From: Teratosphaeria epicoccoides
Taxonomy: Eukaryota; Ascomycota; Dothideomycetes; Mycosphaerellales; Teratosphaeriaceae
Direction of reading: 5' to 3'
Assembly (NCBI GenBank): GCA_021401465.1
Contig: JADDMT010000087.1
Location: forward strand, 1 to 64,000
Length of the DNA stretch: 64,000 bases
The first letter of the stretch is position 1. Each line of letters opens with the position of its first letter. Positions 10,180 through 21,143 of the stretch are shown one piece after another. A program made the translations under genes and the position numbers. The notes under the pieces were generated by a model, which had not been told where the DNA came from, made no database searches, and saw only the letters and a list, made by a program, of their open reading frames with translations.

Positions 10180-12399
10180 TCATATCCCGGAGTCACCCTG
10201 AGCCCGATGCCAGTAGCTGTTAGCAGGATAATAAGCATTCCACTTGTTGCACACCTCCTGTACACTTGGGTCCACCACATCCTTGAAAATCTCATCCGGA
10301 GCTTCAACGAAGGACATCGCGAAACCTTCGTCAGCATGCCAGCCCTTTAGAGTTGAAAGTTGTCAGTCACATTCATTCGCCAGATGGAAGTCCATGCAAG
10401 ACTTACGATATGGCAATGCAGCAACCAAGCACCGGGATTATCCGCCTGGAAAGCAATCGCCAACCATCCCCCACCAGGCAACATGGCCACGTCCCTTCGA
10501 TTTGGATCTTGGAAGTTCAACGCGCTCTTGCCCGGAAATTCGCCGGTGCCAGAGCCCAGGACGTGGAAATTGTGGCCATGAAGATGGATGGGATGAGGCA
10601 CGTATGCCTGGCCATTTCCCGCCTGCTGCAGAACGAAGTAATACCAATCACCATAATTCGGTAGTATGATTGTGTTGTCCACGCTAGGGTACGATGCATT
10701 TGCGATGAGCTGGCTCAAGGGCTGGCCCCAGTCGGCATACATGATGCTGGAATTGACTGCCCAGGCAACGACGTTCCCGGCAACAGAATACTGGACGTCC
10801 GGATAAAAGTCAATGCTCAGCTCGCCCAGAGCTGCTGGTTCGGGTACGGATTTGTTCCACCACGGCTCTGGCTCGAAGCCCAGGCCGCAGCCGGGGGTGT
10901 ATGAACCTGATTCGGAAGTCGTAGGGTCTGAGTCGGATGCGCCTTCGTAGCGGAAGATAGATTTGACGTTGTTTTCGTTTTTGTTGAACTGGCCGCACGC
11001 TTCTTGATTAATGGCCCTGAACCAGTAGTTTCCACCAGGCTGATTGGCTTCGATAATGACATTGTAGCGCTGTCCAATGCCAATGAAGAGCCATGTGGTG
11101 TTGAAAGGCTGAATTGCAGCGAAGTCATTCTCAATCACAGTCATCTGATGGTTGTCCAGCGAAACCATGAAGCTGTTATCGAAGCCGGTGTTGACCAGGC
11201 GTAACAAGAATCGCTTGCCAGCGGGGACGGTAGTGACCGCGTACTTCCCTCCGTATGTGCTCGTCATAGAGCCATTGATGAGTGCATTGTCAGCGCTTGG
11301 TGGCGGTCCAAGGTCGCGAGCAGCGACGGGCGTGAGAGACCAGACAGTTTGATAATACCAATCGTTGATTGGCTGTCGGAGCAGCAGGCACGATCAGTAT
11401 TTCGTCTCTCCAATATGCAGGCTCGAATCCGAGAACACTAACCATGGCACCGACATCTATGTCCCAATTGAGCACAGATGGACCGCGAAATACAATGGGG
11501 CCCCAAATGCCTAGATCAGTCAGCATCTGGCGTCGGAGACCAGAGCCCATTCTTCGAACTCACCGTCTCCCCATTGTGTTGAAACATGTGTGTGCCACCA
11601 GCTTGTTCCGTGCTGAGTGACGTGGAAGGTATAAGTCTTGCTGGTCCCCGGGGCGATGGGACATTGTGTGACTCCCTGTACCGATGATTCAACAGCTGAT
11701 CATGTCAATCCACCAAGGAGGACTCACCGGCACACCGTCGTAGGGATTCTGCTGGAACTGCCGCACTCCATGCCAGTGGACGGTAGTGCCATTGTCCTGC
11801 AACTGATTGTGGACCGTCACCGAGACCGTGTCGCCCCAATCCGCGAACAGTGTCGGGCCAGGGAACTGTCCGTTGATCAGAAAAGCCAGCCGCTCGAAGC
11901 CATCCGGCGAAGCGGTCCCGTTAGTGATGGTCCAGTCATAGTACCGAGTAACGCCGGTAGAGGGAAAAGTGTTGTCAGTATCGCTGTCTATATTGTAGCC
12001 GCCTGACCAGCATTGGCGGCTTGTCGGCGAATTGGTGCACGTGGATATGGCTGTTGGCCCGAATGTCGTGAAGGTCCCAGAGGCTCCGACAGAGGTCGCT
12101 GTCTGCGGAAAACTGCCTGCGGGTGCTGTCGACTCGCCTTGGCTGTTGTCGAGAGACGCCGTTGGTGTTCCTTTCAAGCCTGGGTTGGAGTGCGCAGCGG
12201 GCCAATAATGTTCGTCGCCTGCGCCTTCAGGTCTTCCACCTGACCAATCCGGCTCGTCGTGGGTTATCTCTGAAAACGATCCTGATGCAGCGAATGATCC
12301 TGATGCCGAGAAGGAGCCTGATGCCGAGAAGGAGCCTGATGCGGCGAGCGATCCTGTTGCAGTGAATGCCAGCAATGCGCAAGCGAACGGCAGAGCCAT
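10180..12399 (-). CDS. Laccase-like multicopper oxidase (five exons)
   Basis: Inferred complement join(10180..10344, 10407..11372, 11443..11510, 11564..11675, 11728..12399), 660 residues; all introns are 52-70 bp with GT..AG ends and keep frame. Signal peptide (about 1-18), then a low-complexity Ala-Ser-Gly-Phe repeat (about 19-43). Copper ligands: HWHG (208-211), HTH (252-254), HPIHLHGH (544-551), HCH (603-605) and the His of GWHADEG (609). The residue ten after the type-1 Cys is Phe (614). The protein ends DSGI at the stop, the form of the ascomycete laccase C-terminal plug. Likely secreted oxidation of phenols or melanin precursors. No pigment or metabolite partners are adjacent. Confidence 0.92.
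12278..12364. repeat. 18-bp coding minisatellite in the laccase
   Basis: About four to five copies of an 18-bp unit (gatcctgatgc plus a variable cgagaag/agcgaat end) encode the repeated hexapeptide of the type ASGSFS/AASGSF just after the laccase signal peptide. Confidence 0.85.
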
Positions 12400-13584
12400 G
12401 CTCCTGAAGCGAACTGCAGACTGTGACCAAGGAAAAGAGCAAGCTTACTGTCAGCGCCATCGACGACCATACGCGGTGTTATGTAGGAAGCCGGATAGCA
12501 CGGCCATGACACGCGCGTTGAACCTGTTCGGGTGAGCTCGCACGCTCAGGCCTCTAGTGGGAGAATTGTTGATAATCATAGTGAATGCCATGCTACAGGA
12601 CTGCCGTGATATCATTCCAATGAAAGGAGCGTTTCGACGGCAGAAGCTAGAGGTCCAGAAATCTGAACAGAATTGGGTTTATTAGAAGGTGATGCTTGGA
12701 AGCTTTGACGAGTTCACTCATTAGCTGTGCGGTGGGAAAGCTTGTATCGCTGCTGAACTATGTATGCTGCGTATCATTTATTATTAACAACGTGTTGGTT
12801 GGCCCTACCTAATACACACCTCCTAACAAGCTCTGACGACGCTTGAGCCATCAGAAGAGGCAACACAGACGCGTCAGCAAGTCGTCGCATTGATATCATT
12901 TAATATTGTGTGGTGCGCAATTCGCATGACTATGAGTCGCTCATGGCCTGAATGCATGTTGTTGTTGTTGTTGTTGTTGTTGTTATTGTTGTTGTTTTTG
13001 TTGTTTTTGCTGATGGTGTTGTTGTTAGTCTATCATGAACGATGCGGATGTGTACAGTGTCGCGGTGATTTGTGTTGACAAACATGAAAGAGGTCTGTCA
13101 CTGATCAAGACAAAGAGCACCATCCTACCGGATAATTATAATAAAAAGAATGACAGTGAGCATGGCTGACCGGTGTGTCAATAATACTCCACCATGTCTT
13201 GTGATGACTGATCACATCGCACGTGACCATGATACGTCCAAAGCCACCTGCACCAAAGTACATAGTACCGACCGATCAGGCACAATTGCTTGGCCGTGCT
13301 TGGCTGACGCGCACGATGCGCTGTTGTTACTGTTCGTTATGTCCATCTTCTGGGAAGGTAAGCAAGGCTGAGTAGATATTCGCTAAGTACACACGCTACA
13401 AAGCTTGACACCGGAACATAAGAATACGGCCTGCATGCGCCACCCTACCCGTGCCTTGACCTGAGGCAGTAGTACAGTACAACTCTACCACAGCAGCAAA
13501 CAGCCATTCGAAAGCGTGATACATCTCGTCGCGTACTTCTAATCCACGCAACCGCCACCACGATTGTTTCAGCAGCCTCACGCC
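12400..13584. other. Intergenic between divergent laccase and surface protein genes
   Basis: About 1.2 kb that should contain both promoters. It includes the TTG microsatellite (see separate entry). No gene seen. Confidence 0.5.
12957..13026. repeat. TTG-rich microsatellite
   Basis: Around twenty imperfect GTT/TTG units with a few TTTTTG interruptions, in the intergenic region upstream of the laccase. Confidence 0.9.
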
Positions 13585-14346
13585 ATGAGGCTCTCAGGAC
13601 AGACGCTGCTGTGGCTTGTGGCGTTCATCACCGCCATCCAAGCTCTCGCCCTCCCCACGACCCTCGACGGCATCGCATCATCCACTCGGGGCCTGTTCAA
13701 GCGCAAAGGCGGCGGGGGCGGAGGCGGCAAGGGCGGAGGTACTTCCAGCGGGGGACGCAGTGGCTCAGGGAGCAGCGAAGGATCCGGAAGCAGCAGCAGC
13801 AGCAGCTCAGGCGCGCGGAGTGGCACGTCAAACTCCGGCGGCACCTCAAAAGGCGGCTCTGGCGTGACACCCTCGTACGGCGCAGGCGGGCGATATTACG
13901 GCGGCGGGGCATCTGTCCCCTACACCGCCGGCTCGAGATCGCCCGGCGGCTTGGCCCCCGCGGGTCTCCTGGGTGTCGGCGCCTTGGCATTCTTCCCGGG
14001 CGTCTGGGCCTACGGCGCTTATGCCTACGCCTATCCGCATCCATACACCTACCGCAACAACACCTCGGGCCAGAACGAGACGAGGCCAGTCGAGTGCCTG
14101 TGCCAGCAATACTCCGAGTGCGGGTGTGAGAGCAATAATGACACGAGCTACGTCAACCGCGTTGCCAATAATGACACGGTCAGCCGCGTCGCAAACAACA
14201 CCCTGTATATCAACGGCACGCTGCCGAATGGGACCACTGCTGCTACGAGCGCGTCGCCGGGTAGTTTAAAGATGCAGGGAGTCTTGGAAATGAGTGGATG
14301 GTGGGTGCCCGTTGCCATTGCCGGATATGCTGCCTGGTTGCTATAG
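13585..14346 (+). CDS. Gly/Ser-rich secreted protein, probably GPI-anchored
   Basis: 253 residues from the ATG at 13585. A signal peptide (MRLSGQTLLWLVAFITAIQALA) is followed by ALP, a basic stretch FKRKGGG, and a long Gly/Ser low-complexity region (about 40-95). A hydrophobic Gly/Ala/Tyr segment (about 120-150) precedes a conserved-looking Cys block, CLCQQYSECGC, in a region with many Asn-x-Ser/Thr sites. The C-terminus is hydrophobic (WWVPVAIAGYAAWLL) after small residues, as in GPI-anchored wall proteins. The domain resembles uncharacterised fungal surface proteins with CxC-type Cys blocks; function unknown. Confidence 0.75.
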   Translation: MRLSGQTLLWLVAFITAIQALALPTTLDGIASSTRGLFKRKGGGGGGGKGGGTSSGGRSGSGSSEGSGSSSSSSSGARSGTSNSGGTSKGGSGVTPSYGAGGRYYGGGASVPYTAGSRSPGGLAPAGLLGVGALAFFPGVWAYGAYAYAYPHPYTYRNNTSGQNETRPVECLCQQYSECGCESNNDTSYVNRVANNDTVSRVANNTLYINGTLPNGTTAATSASPGSLKMQGVLEMSGWWVPVAIAGYAAWLL

Positions 14347-15181
14347 TAGCTAGCGCGCATGGACTGTTTGGCGTCAAGGTGTTACGTTCACGACAAGGTG
14401 CATGGTGCATGAGGAGATCGATGGAATCACGACAGCATGAGACGGGAGGCGGGAAGTCTTGGTTTTGGGATACGAGATACCTCCTTGCAATGGCATGATG
14501 GCATGGGATGTGGGCGTTAGCTGGAGGCTTCTGTTGCCGAATCTTCTATCAACTCTGATTTGGCGGACTGCGCATTGCTCGACCTGCTCTCGATGCTCAC
14601 GGCGCTGGTCCCAGCAATAAACTAATTGCTCGCGTAGCCCACATAGGTCCACTGCGCAAAGTGTGACGGGACATTGTGATCTGTCCTTGGAGTCCAGTGG
14701 AAGTCGAGCCGTGTGGTATGGCCGAATGTTGACAGAAGCTCGCGACCAGGATGATCCAGCCTTTCCGACCTTGCAGGGCAGTCAGCAGTGACTAAGCTTT
14801 TGTCGGAGCACAATTTGGGCTCAGCGTCCCAGAGTGGGGCGTCTGACTTTCAGCGGACCACTATGTTGTACTGGTGTCCGGTCGGTCAATGCCAGGCAAG
14901 TATGACGAGGGTTCGATGTGCCCGTGGCCCGGGACTGACGCGTTGAGGCAGATGCTGGAGCAGGTCTCTTTTGACTTCGTCCGACAGGCCGCCCGGCGGT
15001 CAGTGATGGTCGGGCATTAGTCGAATGGTGTATGCGCGGCAAGCGTCTTGATGCGATGGGGACAATGTTGTTCATGAGAGTCCGGAGCAGCTCGCGTGAG
15101 GTGTGAATGGTGTGCAGGAACTCTCCGTGAGATGGTCTACGCAAGCAATGATTTGTCTAGTTGGTTTATTCGAGGAAGGCC
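14347..15181. other. Intergenic between convergent genes
   Basis: About 830 bp without a recognisable gene; short frames on the minus strand lack any domain. Confidence 0.45.
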
Positions 15182-16045
15182 TCACTCGCCATAGTCATCA
15201 CCTTGTTTGCTGGCCAGAATATACGGATGGGCGTCCCAGAACGCCTCACTAATAATGTCCACATGCTCGACCGCAATGGTAGCCTTTTGCTTCCGCTTGC
15301 GGTCCTTCTCCAGCTGGGTCTTGCTTTGCGGGTCCGCCGCCCTTTGGCCCGGCGAACAATCATTCGCCGCGCCATTGACAGCTTCACTGACATCACAAGA
15401 ACGATACACGACCGTTCCCTTCCGATACATCAAAGGCTCATTGTTGTAGTTGATGCCAAACCTCGAAAACAGAATCTCATTCTTGTCTGCTGCCACACTT
15501 CCCTTCAGCTGCTTCTCAGCATCCGCATTGGTCATGCCGCCCTTGATGACCATGCTCCAGAACGTCGTGTTGTACAAATTGTTGATATGGCAATCAGCTT
15601 GACGCCAACACAAGTAATCCCTCAGAATCTTCCGTTTCGGATAGCAGACGCAACGTCCGTCGAACGTCGGATACGGACTAGCGAGCGGCTGGTCGGGGAA
15701 GAACCCCGACCATCTCATGCAATACTCGGCGGTGAATGCCGTGGCGACCGAAGTAGCGAGTTTCGATGCTCGCCGTTCGAACAGAGCCGTGGTCTCATGG
15801 AATACAAAGCTGTATTCGTCGCTTTGGCCGTAGGCCAGCACGACGTCGACAAATTGACGGACGACGTCGACCGCGCAAGCATTCATCAAGTCCAGGGCTC
15901 GACGGTCATTGGGCTTTTCAAAGTCGTACTTTTTGCAGAGCTTGGTGAAGCCGCGGCCGTCGATGCGGACCACGATCCAGTTGGCTTTGGGCAGCGCGTC
16001 CCATTGCTCGAAGTCGCGAACGTAGCCGAATTCGGTGTTGGCCAT
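15182..16045 (-). CDS. thg1: tRNA(His) guanylyltransferase
   Basis: 287 residues from the conserved start MANTEFGYVRDFE at 16045; in-frame ATGs at 16108 and 16102 would add about 20 unconserved residues. THG1 adds the extra G(-1) to tRNA(His), needed for recognition by histidyl-tRNA synthetase. Family motifs are intact: VVRIDGRGFTKLCKKYDFEKPND with the metal-binding Asp, YGQSDEYSFVF with the second acidic pair, FDGRCVCYP, and RQADCHINNLYN. The C-terminus keeps HVDIISEAFWDAHPYIL. Essential gene in yeast. Single exon. Confidence 0.95.
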   Translation of the reverse strand: MANTEFGYVRDFEQWDALPKANWIVVRIDGRGFTKLCKKYDFEKPNDRRALDLMNACAVDVVRQFVDVVLAYGQSDEYSFVFHETTALFERRASKLATSVATAFTAEYCMRWSGFFPDQPLASPYPTFDGRCVCYPKRKILRDYLCWRQADCHINNLYNTTFWSMVIKGGMTNADAEKQLKGSVAADKNEILFSRFGINYNNEPLMYRKGTVVYRSCDVSEAVNGAANDCSPGQRAADPQSKTQLEKDRKRKQKATIAVEHVDIISEAFWDAHPYILASKQGDDYGE

Positions 16046-17274
16046 TGTGCATGACTCGTTGCAATTGCGATGTTGCGCGCGGTCTCTGTCTGATGATGCC
16101 ATTGTCATGAGTCAAGCCTGGAGACGGCGGAATAGATTCGCCGCTCTGCGAGGTACATGCTGCACGCACCGGTATGGGCTTGTTGGAATTTCGGTAATTT
16201 TCAACACGTTCTAATCGGTATTCTAAATGTACCGATCTGTGCTCACTGTGGACTGAGAGCACATATATCAGAGCTGCAGAGGCTGGCATATGGCATAGTG
16301 TCTGCTGAGATGTCCAGGCATTGCATCTCACGGTTGAGGCACTCACACTCATACAGCAGACAGGAAGCCGAATTACGAGCAGGAATTGTACGCCGGTTTG
16401 GCGGCATAGGTCTGGACATGGATTGTAAGAATGACTTCCCACCGACCAGGATCCACTCAGGGTACACCCAGGCTCCTCCAGCGGTCGATCGATGTGTTCC
16501 AAGCACACGTGACGAGACTTGACAGACATCACGAGGCGGTAGACAGCCGCTAGCGTTGAATATGGACGTCAAGCCATTGCAACGATCCATTGTCTATAAT
16601 GACATGGCAGTCGCTGTGCCGTCTTGAGTACTGCAACGAGCAGAAGCTGCTTTTCTATTGAAGAGTCCGAATTGCTAGAAGCTGAACGCGTTGCTCTTCA
16701 GATCGACGCCCTCTCTGATATCAGGAAAGAAAGTGATTGCACATCTTATAGTGTGGAACGCCCGCAATAAACAACAAAAGTGGTGCTGGGGTTATTATCA
16801 CTAGCACGATACAGCAAGCTCTCTTGACCCTGTTAGCGCCGATTGCAGCTTGGCAACAAGGTGTGCCATGCTCAAGTGGCAGAAAATGGAAACCACGAAA
16901 GAAGCAGCAGTTATGTCCGACTAATGATCCTGATACTCGACTGCCTCATGACTTGGGACTCATCTTGTTCCCACCCCTTAAGCGAAGTCAATGCGGCTTT
17001 ATCTTAGACCTCTAACTGGTCCATCTGTTGTATGAACCCTGGCAAATGACCTGCAATTCGTACTCATGCGGCCGTCCGGAGGGATGGGGGCGTTTCAAAC
17101 GATCGCGCGAAGACATGGTTGGTACATAGCCACCACAAGGGGTGGCTCGGGCGAACCTAGTTTCCGTGAATCGGGGCGGTGTCGAAGTGGGTATGGCTCC
17201 CAGGTGAGCTATAAAGGAATCAAGGATATTCTGGAGCAACTACTACTCTCACGGCTGTCACTCAACACGCCAAA
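16046..17274. other. Intergenic between THG1 and the first cysteine-rich gene
   Basis: About 1.2 kb. Apart from the TATA element near its right end no feature is supported; open frames here lack initiators or domains. Confidence 0.45.
17210..17215 (+). promoter_or_regulatory. TATA box of the first cysteine-rich gene
   Basis: A perfect tataaa lies 60 bp upstream of the ATG at 17275, a plausible core-promoter position for a strongly regulated secreted-protein gene. Confidence 0.55.
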
Positions 17275-17539
17275 ATGATGCGCTGCCTGCCCCTCATCTT
17301 CGCCGTCCTCGCTGGAAATTTCGCAATGGCATTGCCAAGAGAGGCACCTGATGTACCTCTGTGCCATATACTGGCCAAGTGCAAACAATACGGCGGCAAC
17401 GTAAGTTTCCACACTTGCCTCTCTGACAGTTCACACTCTTCATTTCTAACTTGCTGAACTTCTGATGCAGCCATGCGGATGTGGCGTCAAGTACCGCTGT
17501 TACACAGATGAAGACGGCTGGACTGTCGAGATATGCTAA
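17275..17539 (+). CDS. Small secreted cysteine-rich protein A (64 aa)
   Basis: Inferred join(17275..17400, 17471..17539). Exon 1 encodes a signal peptide ending near AMA-LP and two Cys; gtaagt begins at 17401 and the acceptor gatgcag ends at 17470 (70-bp phase-0 intron). Exon 2 adds four Cys and stops with taa. The mature protein of about 45 residues has six Cys with spacing C-x5-C-x7-C-x-C-x5-C-x10-C, suggesting three disulfides. No known family is recognised. Size, secretion and Cys content fit an effector-like or antimicrobial-type protein, but that is inference. It shares length, Cys pattern and intron with the gene at 18548. Confidence 0.8.
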
Positions 17540-18547
17540 TGTGAGTGCTTTCTCCCGCAAGAAGGGGCCATATGTCAGGTTTGAGATAGTGGAACTGAAA
17601 TATTGTCACAGAAGGCATACGAGCCGATCCTATCGGGCCAAAGCCGGCAGGAGCAAGTCCGGCTCAACAACAGCGTGTGTGATCAACCCATGCACATAGC
17701 AGGACCGCTCGTCGATCATATCCCGAATTCCAGGCGGCCATATCTTTCGAACAGCTGAGGAACATTCTTTCGTGCAAAGAAACTTCTCCTGCAATTCGAT
17801 GCGATGTGGCACAATCAAGCCACTCTCGTCCTCTGTTTGCCAACAGCAGTTCCGATATCAAGACCGAAAGACAGTCAGTTCAATGACATATACTACCTAC
17901 AGTCTTGCCGATAAAGGACTATGAAAGTCCAGACCTTCCCCCCGATAGTCGGCAGATCCTATCCTGTGATGCTATGCAGCGTAATAGATCCAACTCAGCA
18001 CAGACGAGAGATTCGGTTGCGGGATAGTCTCAGCAATTTATCAAGTGTACTTCAAAAAGGGAGACGGAGGCCAAGCGTAACTGATGGAAATCGTTTGAAC
18101 GACGTGTAGGAAAGCCCGCTGGCCTATTTCATCAAGTATATTCAGTCGCAATGGCCGATGACTGGTGCTTCAGCCAAGGACTCCAGCATCACACTTCTTC
18201 GCAGTTACTTCGCCGATCACAAGCGAGCTTACCTAGCAAAATGACAACATTGCGTGAAACGTGGAGCTCCTCGCAAGGTTACACTCACGAAAGTCGAAAG
18301 CAAAGGGGAGATTTTCACAATCGGGACATCGTCAGCCGTCAGATCGCGCATTGATTCCTGAGACATGGGGGACCTCGTCGCTAAGCTGAACTTTTCTAGC
18401 GTACCAGGCACACTTCTGAGCTCGGACAGCTCGCATTATAGCTGCTGGGCACTACTCTGACAGAATCTAGATAACCTTGAGAAGCAAGGCACCCATCGCC
18501 AGCTCCCCATCACAACCAAACTCAACACCGCAAAGACAGCCAAGAAA
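17540..18547. other. Intergenic between the two cysteine-rich genes
   Basis: About 1 kb searched on the plus strand for a third copy or a signal peptide with the same Cys pattern; none found. Confidence 0.45.
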
Positions 18548-18811
18548 ATGCAGCTCCCACCAAGCCTTCTCGCCCTCGTTATAGGAGCCGTCGTCGCACT
18601 CCCGGCACGCCACGTCCCCGAAGTGCCCTGCCACAGAGACAACAGATGCGGCGGCGGTGTGAGTCCCTGACTCATCGTCCTAGAGCGGTTGTCGCTGTCT
18701 GCTATCCATCCTGCTGACCACCACCAGAGCTCGCAGACCTGCACATGTGGTACGGCATTTACGTGCGAGGTGTCACACGAATCTCTCACACAACTCACGT
18801 GCAGCCAGTGA
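18548..18811 (+). CDS. Small secreted cysteine-rich protein B (64 aa)
   Basis: Inferred join(18548..18658, 18728..18811). Exon 1 encodes a signal peptide (cleavage near VVA-LP) and two Cys; gtgagt begins at 18659 and accaccag ends at 18727 (69-bp phase-0 intron with a gctgac branch-like site). Exon 2 adds four Cys and ends in tga. Exactly 64 residues, like protein A, with spacing C-x5-C-x7-C-x-C-x5-C-x11-C. Both proteins begin their mature part ALP, carry P-(D/E)-V-P before the first Cys, and have CH at the first and CxCG at the third and fourth Cys. A diverged tandem paralogue; function unknown. Confidence 0.8.
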
Positions 18812-19257
18812 ACACCGGACGGTCAAGGCGAGCCCCCAAAATCCATACATCCATGTTTCAGCTGGGTCGAAGTCTGGAGTTTTGCACCTGTGGAGGATCT
18901 GGGCCGGTGGTCAACGGATCGAACGGACTTGCTGGGGTGCGTTGGCTAGGATCCGCGTTCTGACCGGCGAGTGGATGTGTAATTTTGGGACCGGGTTTGT
19001 GCTGTCTGGGTCAGCGGGATGAAGGCGAGGCGATGAATAGTGCGAAGCTCTGGTCGGGTCTCCTTTGGCGCTCTGGAGGACGGTCGGCGAATGAGCAAAG
19101 GCTTGGACATGGATGATCAGGAATCATTTGGTCTGGGAGTATCGCAGCATGACCTCGAGAGGGAGTGGAAGATCCCAGTCGCGGAACGCACTCGCTCGAA
19201 TGCTGATCAACCACCGTCAAACCTCATGCGGTTTCGTCCTCCACTCATGCTCGCCCT
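18812..19257. other. Intergenic between convergent genes
   Basis: About 450 bp; nothing recognised. Confidence 0.45.
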
Positions 19258-20326
19258 TCAAAAGTTCCTCCAATCGCAAATACAGGTGTCGCTTCCCGCC
19301 TTCGGCGTTGTCGCTGTCAGGATCACATTCCCCAGCTGTCCATTCGTCGCCACCTCATAGCACGTAGGTATGCCATCACCACCGGAACTTGCCGCATCGA
19401 TCCGCACCGCGTAGGGCCAATTCGCCTGCGGACTCAGGTACGCCAACGGCGCCGAATTGATTCCCCGGCTCACATTCGTCGATGCTGTGGGGTACGTGGC
19501 GTCGAGAGAGAGGTAGATGGATCCGGAGAAGGTGGTGGAGTTGTAGTAGCATATTGAGGAGGCAATGGCGGAAGTGAGGGAGACGGAGGGGTTGATGTAA
19601 TAGTCCGTCGTGAAGTTGAAGGTATAGCGGGAGGAGGAGGCAGAGCCGTCGTTTACGTAGGTCAGAGGTGTGTTGGTGAACATCGGGTTCGATCCGGACG
19701 CTGAGCTTAGTGTAAGATTGGAGTACGACCCGCTTTGCGTTGGGGTTGTGCTGTTGGTGGCGTATTGAGCAGAAGTGTTGCTTACGGTCCAGTAGAAGGC
19801 CTCGAGACTGGAAGACTGCGGAGAGGGATTGGACGAGTTGTAGACAGTGTAGGGTGCACATCGCCAGGTCGCAGCGTTGGACGTGCAGCTGGTGTCCTCT
19901 GTGCGTAGCGCTGCGTTAAAGCTGTATTGTCCTAGTGGGAACGTCGACGGCGCGGAAGTGCTATTAATCGCTGACGACTGACTGCTTCCGCCGTTGCGGT
20001 GATGCCTCCGAGCTGTAAGCTCCACCCCTAGCCCAACGGCCAGCCCGACGACAAGCAATGCAACTATCAGTAAGATAAGGCAAAGTCTGGCCCATCCACC
20101 CCGCTTGCGCTTCTGCTGCGATCCTCGCCGCCTTAGCTCCGCCAACTTGTATCCCTCGACCGGCGGATCTGGCGCACCCAAGGGCTCCTTGACCCACGTG
20201 TACTAAGGCGGCGGCGCACTGACTGTGGTGTCGTAGCTTGACCGTCCCATTGTCGTACCAGACATGCGTCCGGACCAGCGCCGACTCGCGGGCGCCTGCA
20301 CATACGTGCCAGCACTCGTTCGCCAT
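19258..20326 (-). CDS. Single-pass (type II) membrane protein with secreted ectodomain
   Basis: Inferred complement join(19258..20202, 20306..20326), 321 residues. The long frame contains no usable ATG and is preceded in frame by TAG at 20203-20205. That TAG is best read as the 3' end of a 103-bp intron (donor gtatgt at 20305), whose upstream exon encodes MANECWH. A Lys/Arg-rich cytoplasmic tail is followed by one hydrophobic segment (LCLILLIVALLVVGLAVGLGVEL), then a Ser/Thr/Asn-rich ectodomain with many N-glycosylation sites and a C-terminal CICDW. Resembles widespread uncharacterised fungal membrane proteins. The first exon is the least certain part. Confidence 0.62.
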
Positions 20327-21143
20327 GAGCGCCTTGCAGCCGGACGGGTCGCTGGATCCTCCGTGATGGCTGCCAGGCGCTCGGAAGCCGGCAGGGAGAT
20401 GCGCCGAGCGGCGGGCAGGCGGAGGGCGGAGTCGATGGGCGGAGGTTCATGTCGGGCGGTGAAGAACATCTGCAGTGCATTGGCTCGGGGTGACAACGAT
20501 CGATAATACTACATCAGTGGCATGCGCTCCCACAGTGCCAGCAGATTACGATGGACGGAATGAACGGTATAGCGCCGCAGTGTTGCATCTTACGACAAGG
20601 AGAGGAGAAGAGGAGGGGTGCATCATCATGCCTACCTGTCGTGCCTCGTCACCACGCGGGACCGGGAGCATCTCATGGTGCATTCAACGCAAGCCACATT
20701 GTAGAGGATAGAGGTCAGCGTTCCCGAATATCATATTCCATCAACCGTCCGAGGGAGGATCTCCGCCAATCGGATGAGAGCTCGGCCCGCAGAAGCGCTA
20801 GTCCCGGATCCCGTCCACCTCAGATCGCGTGGCTTCGCTTGACACTTATCTGCATGAGGAAGTCGCGTCTCTACACCAACATCAACGAGCAAGAACATTG
20901 AATCATGTGATTGAAAAGCACAGACAGCATGTGCGATTGACGACGACTTGCATCATCTCTATTCTCTATACTCGACACACGCGTCGACCAGGTAATTCAC
21001 CTTCAACGCCTGCCTCGCTACCTTACACCTTCCACCCCCCCCACGTGCAGCACACAAGTCGACCATTCGACATCTATATCTTTCTGGAAATGCCAAGCCG
21101 TGCTCTGGATCTACCTGGCAGTGCTCATTGAGAACCCATCACC
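20327..21143. other. Intergenic between divergent genes
   Basis: About 800 bp expected to hold the promoters of the membrane protein (left) and Clr2 (right). No other gene supported. Confidence 0.45.

Noticed and set aside
20203..20496. 98-codon open frame read as a nonsense-truncated N-terminus
   Set aside because: A 103-bp intron with perfect gtatgt donor explains the TAG more simply and supplies a start codon.
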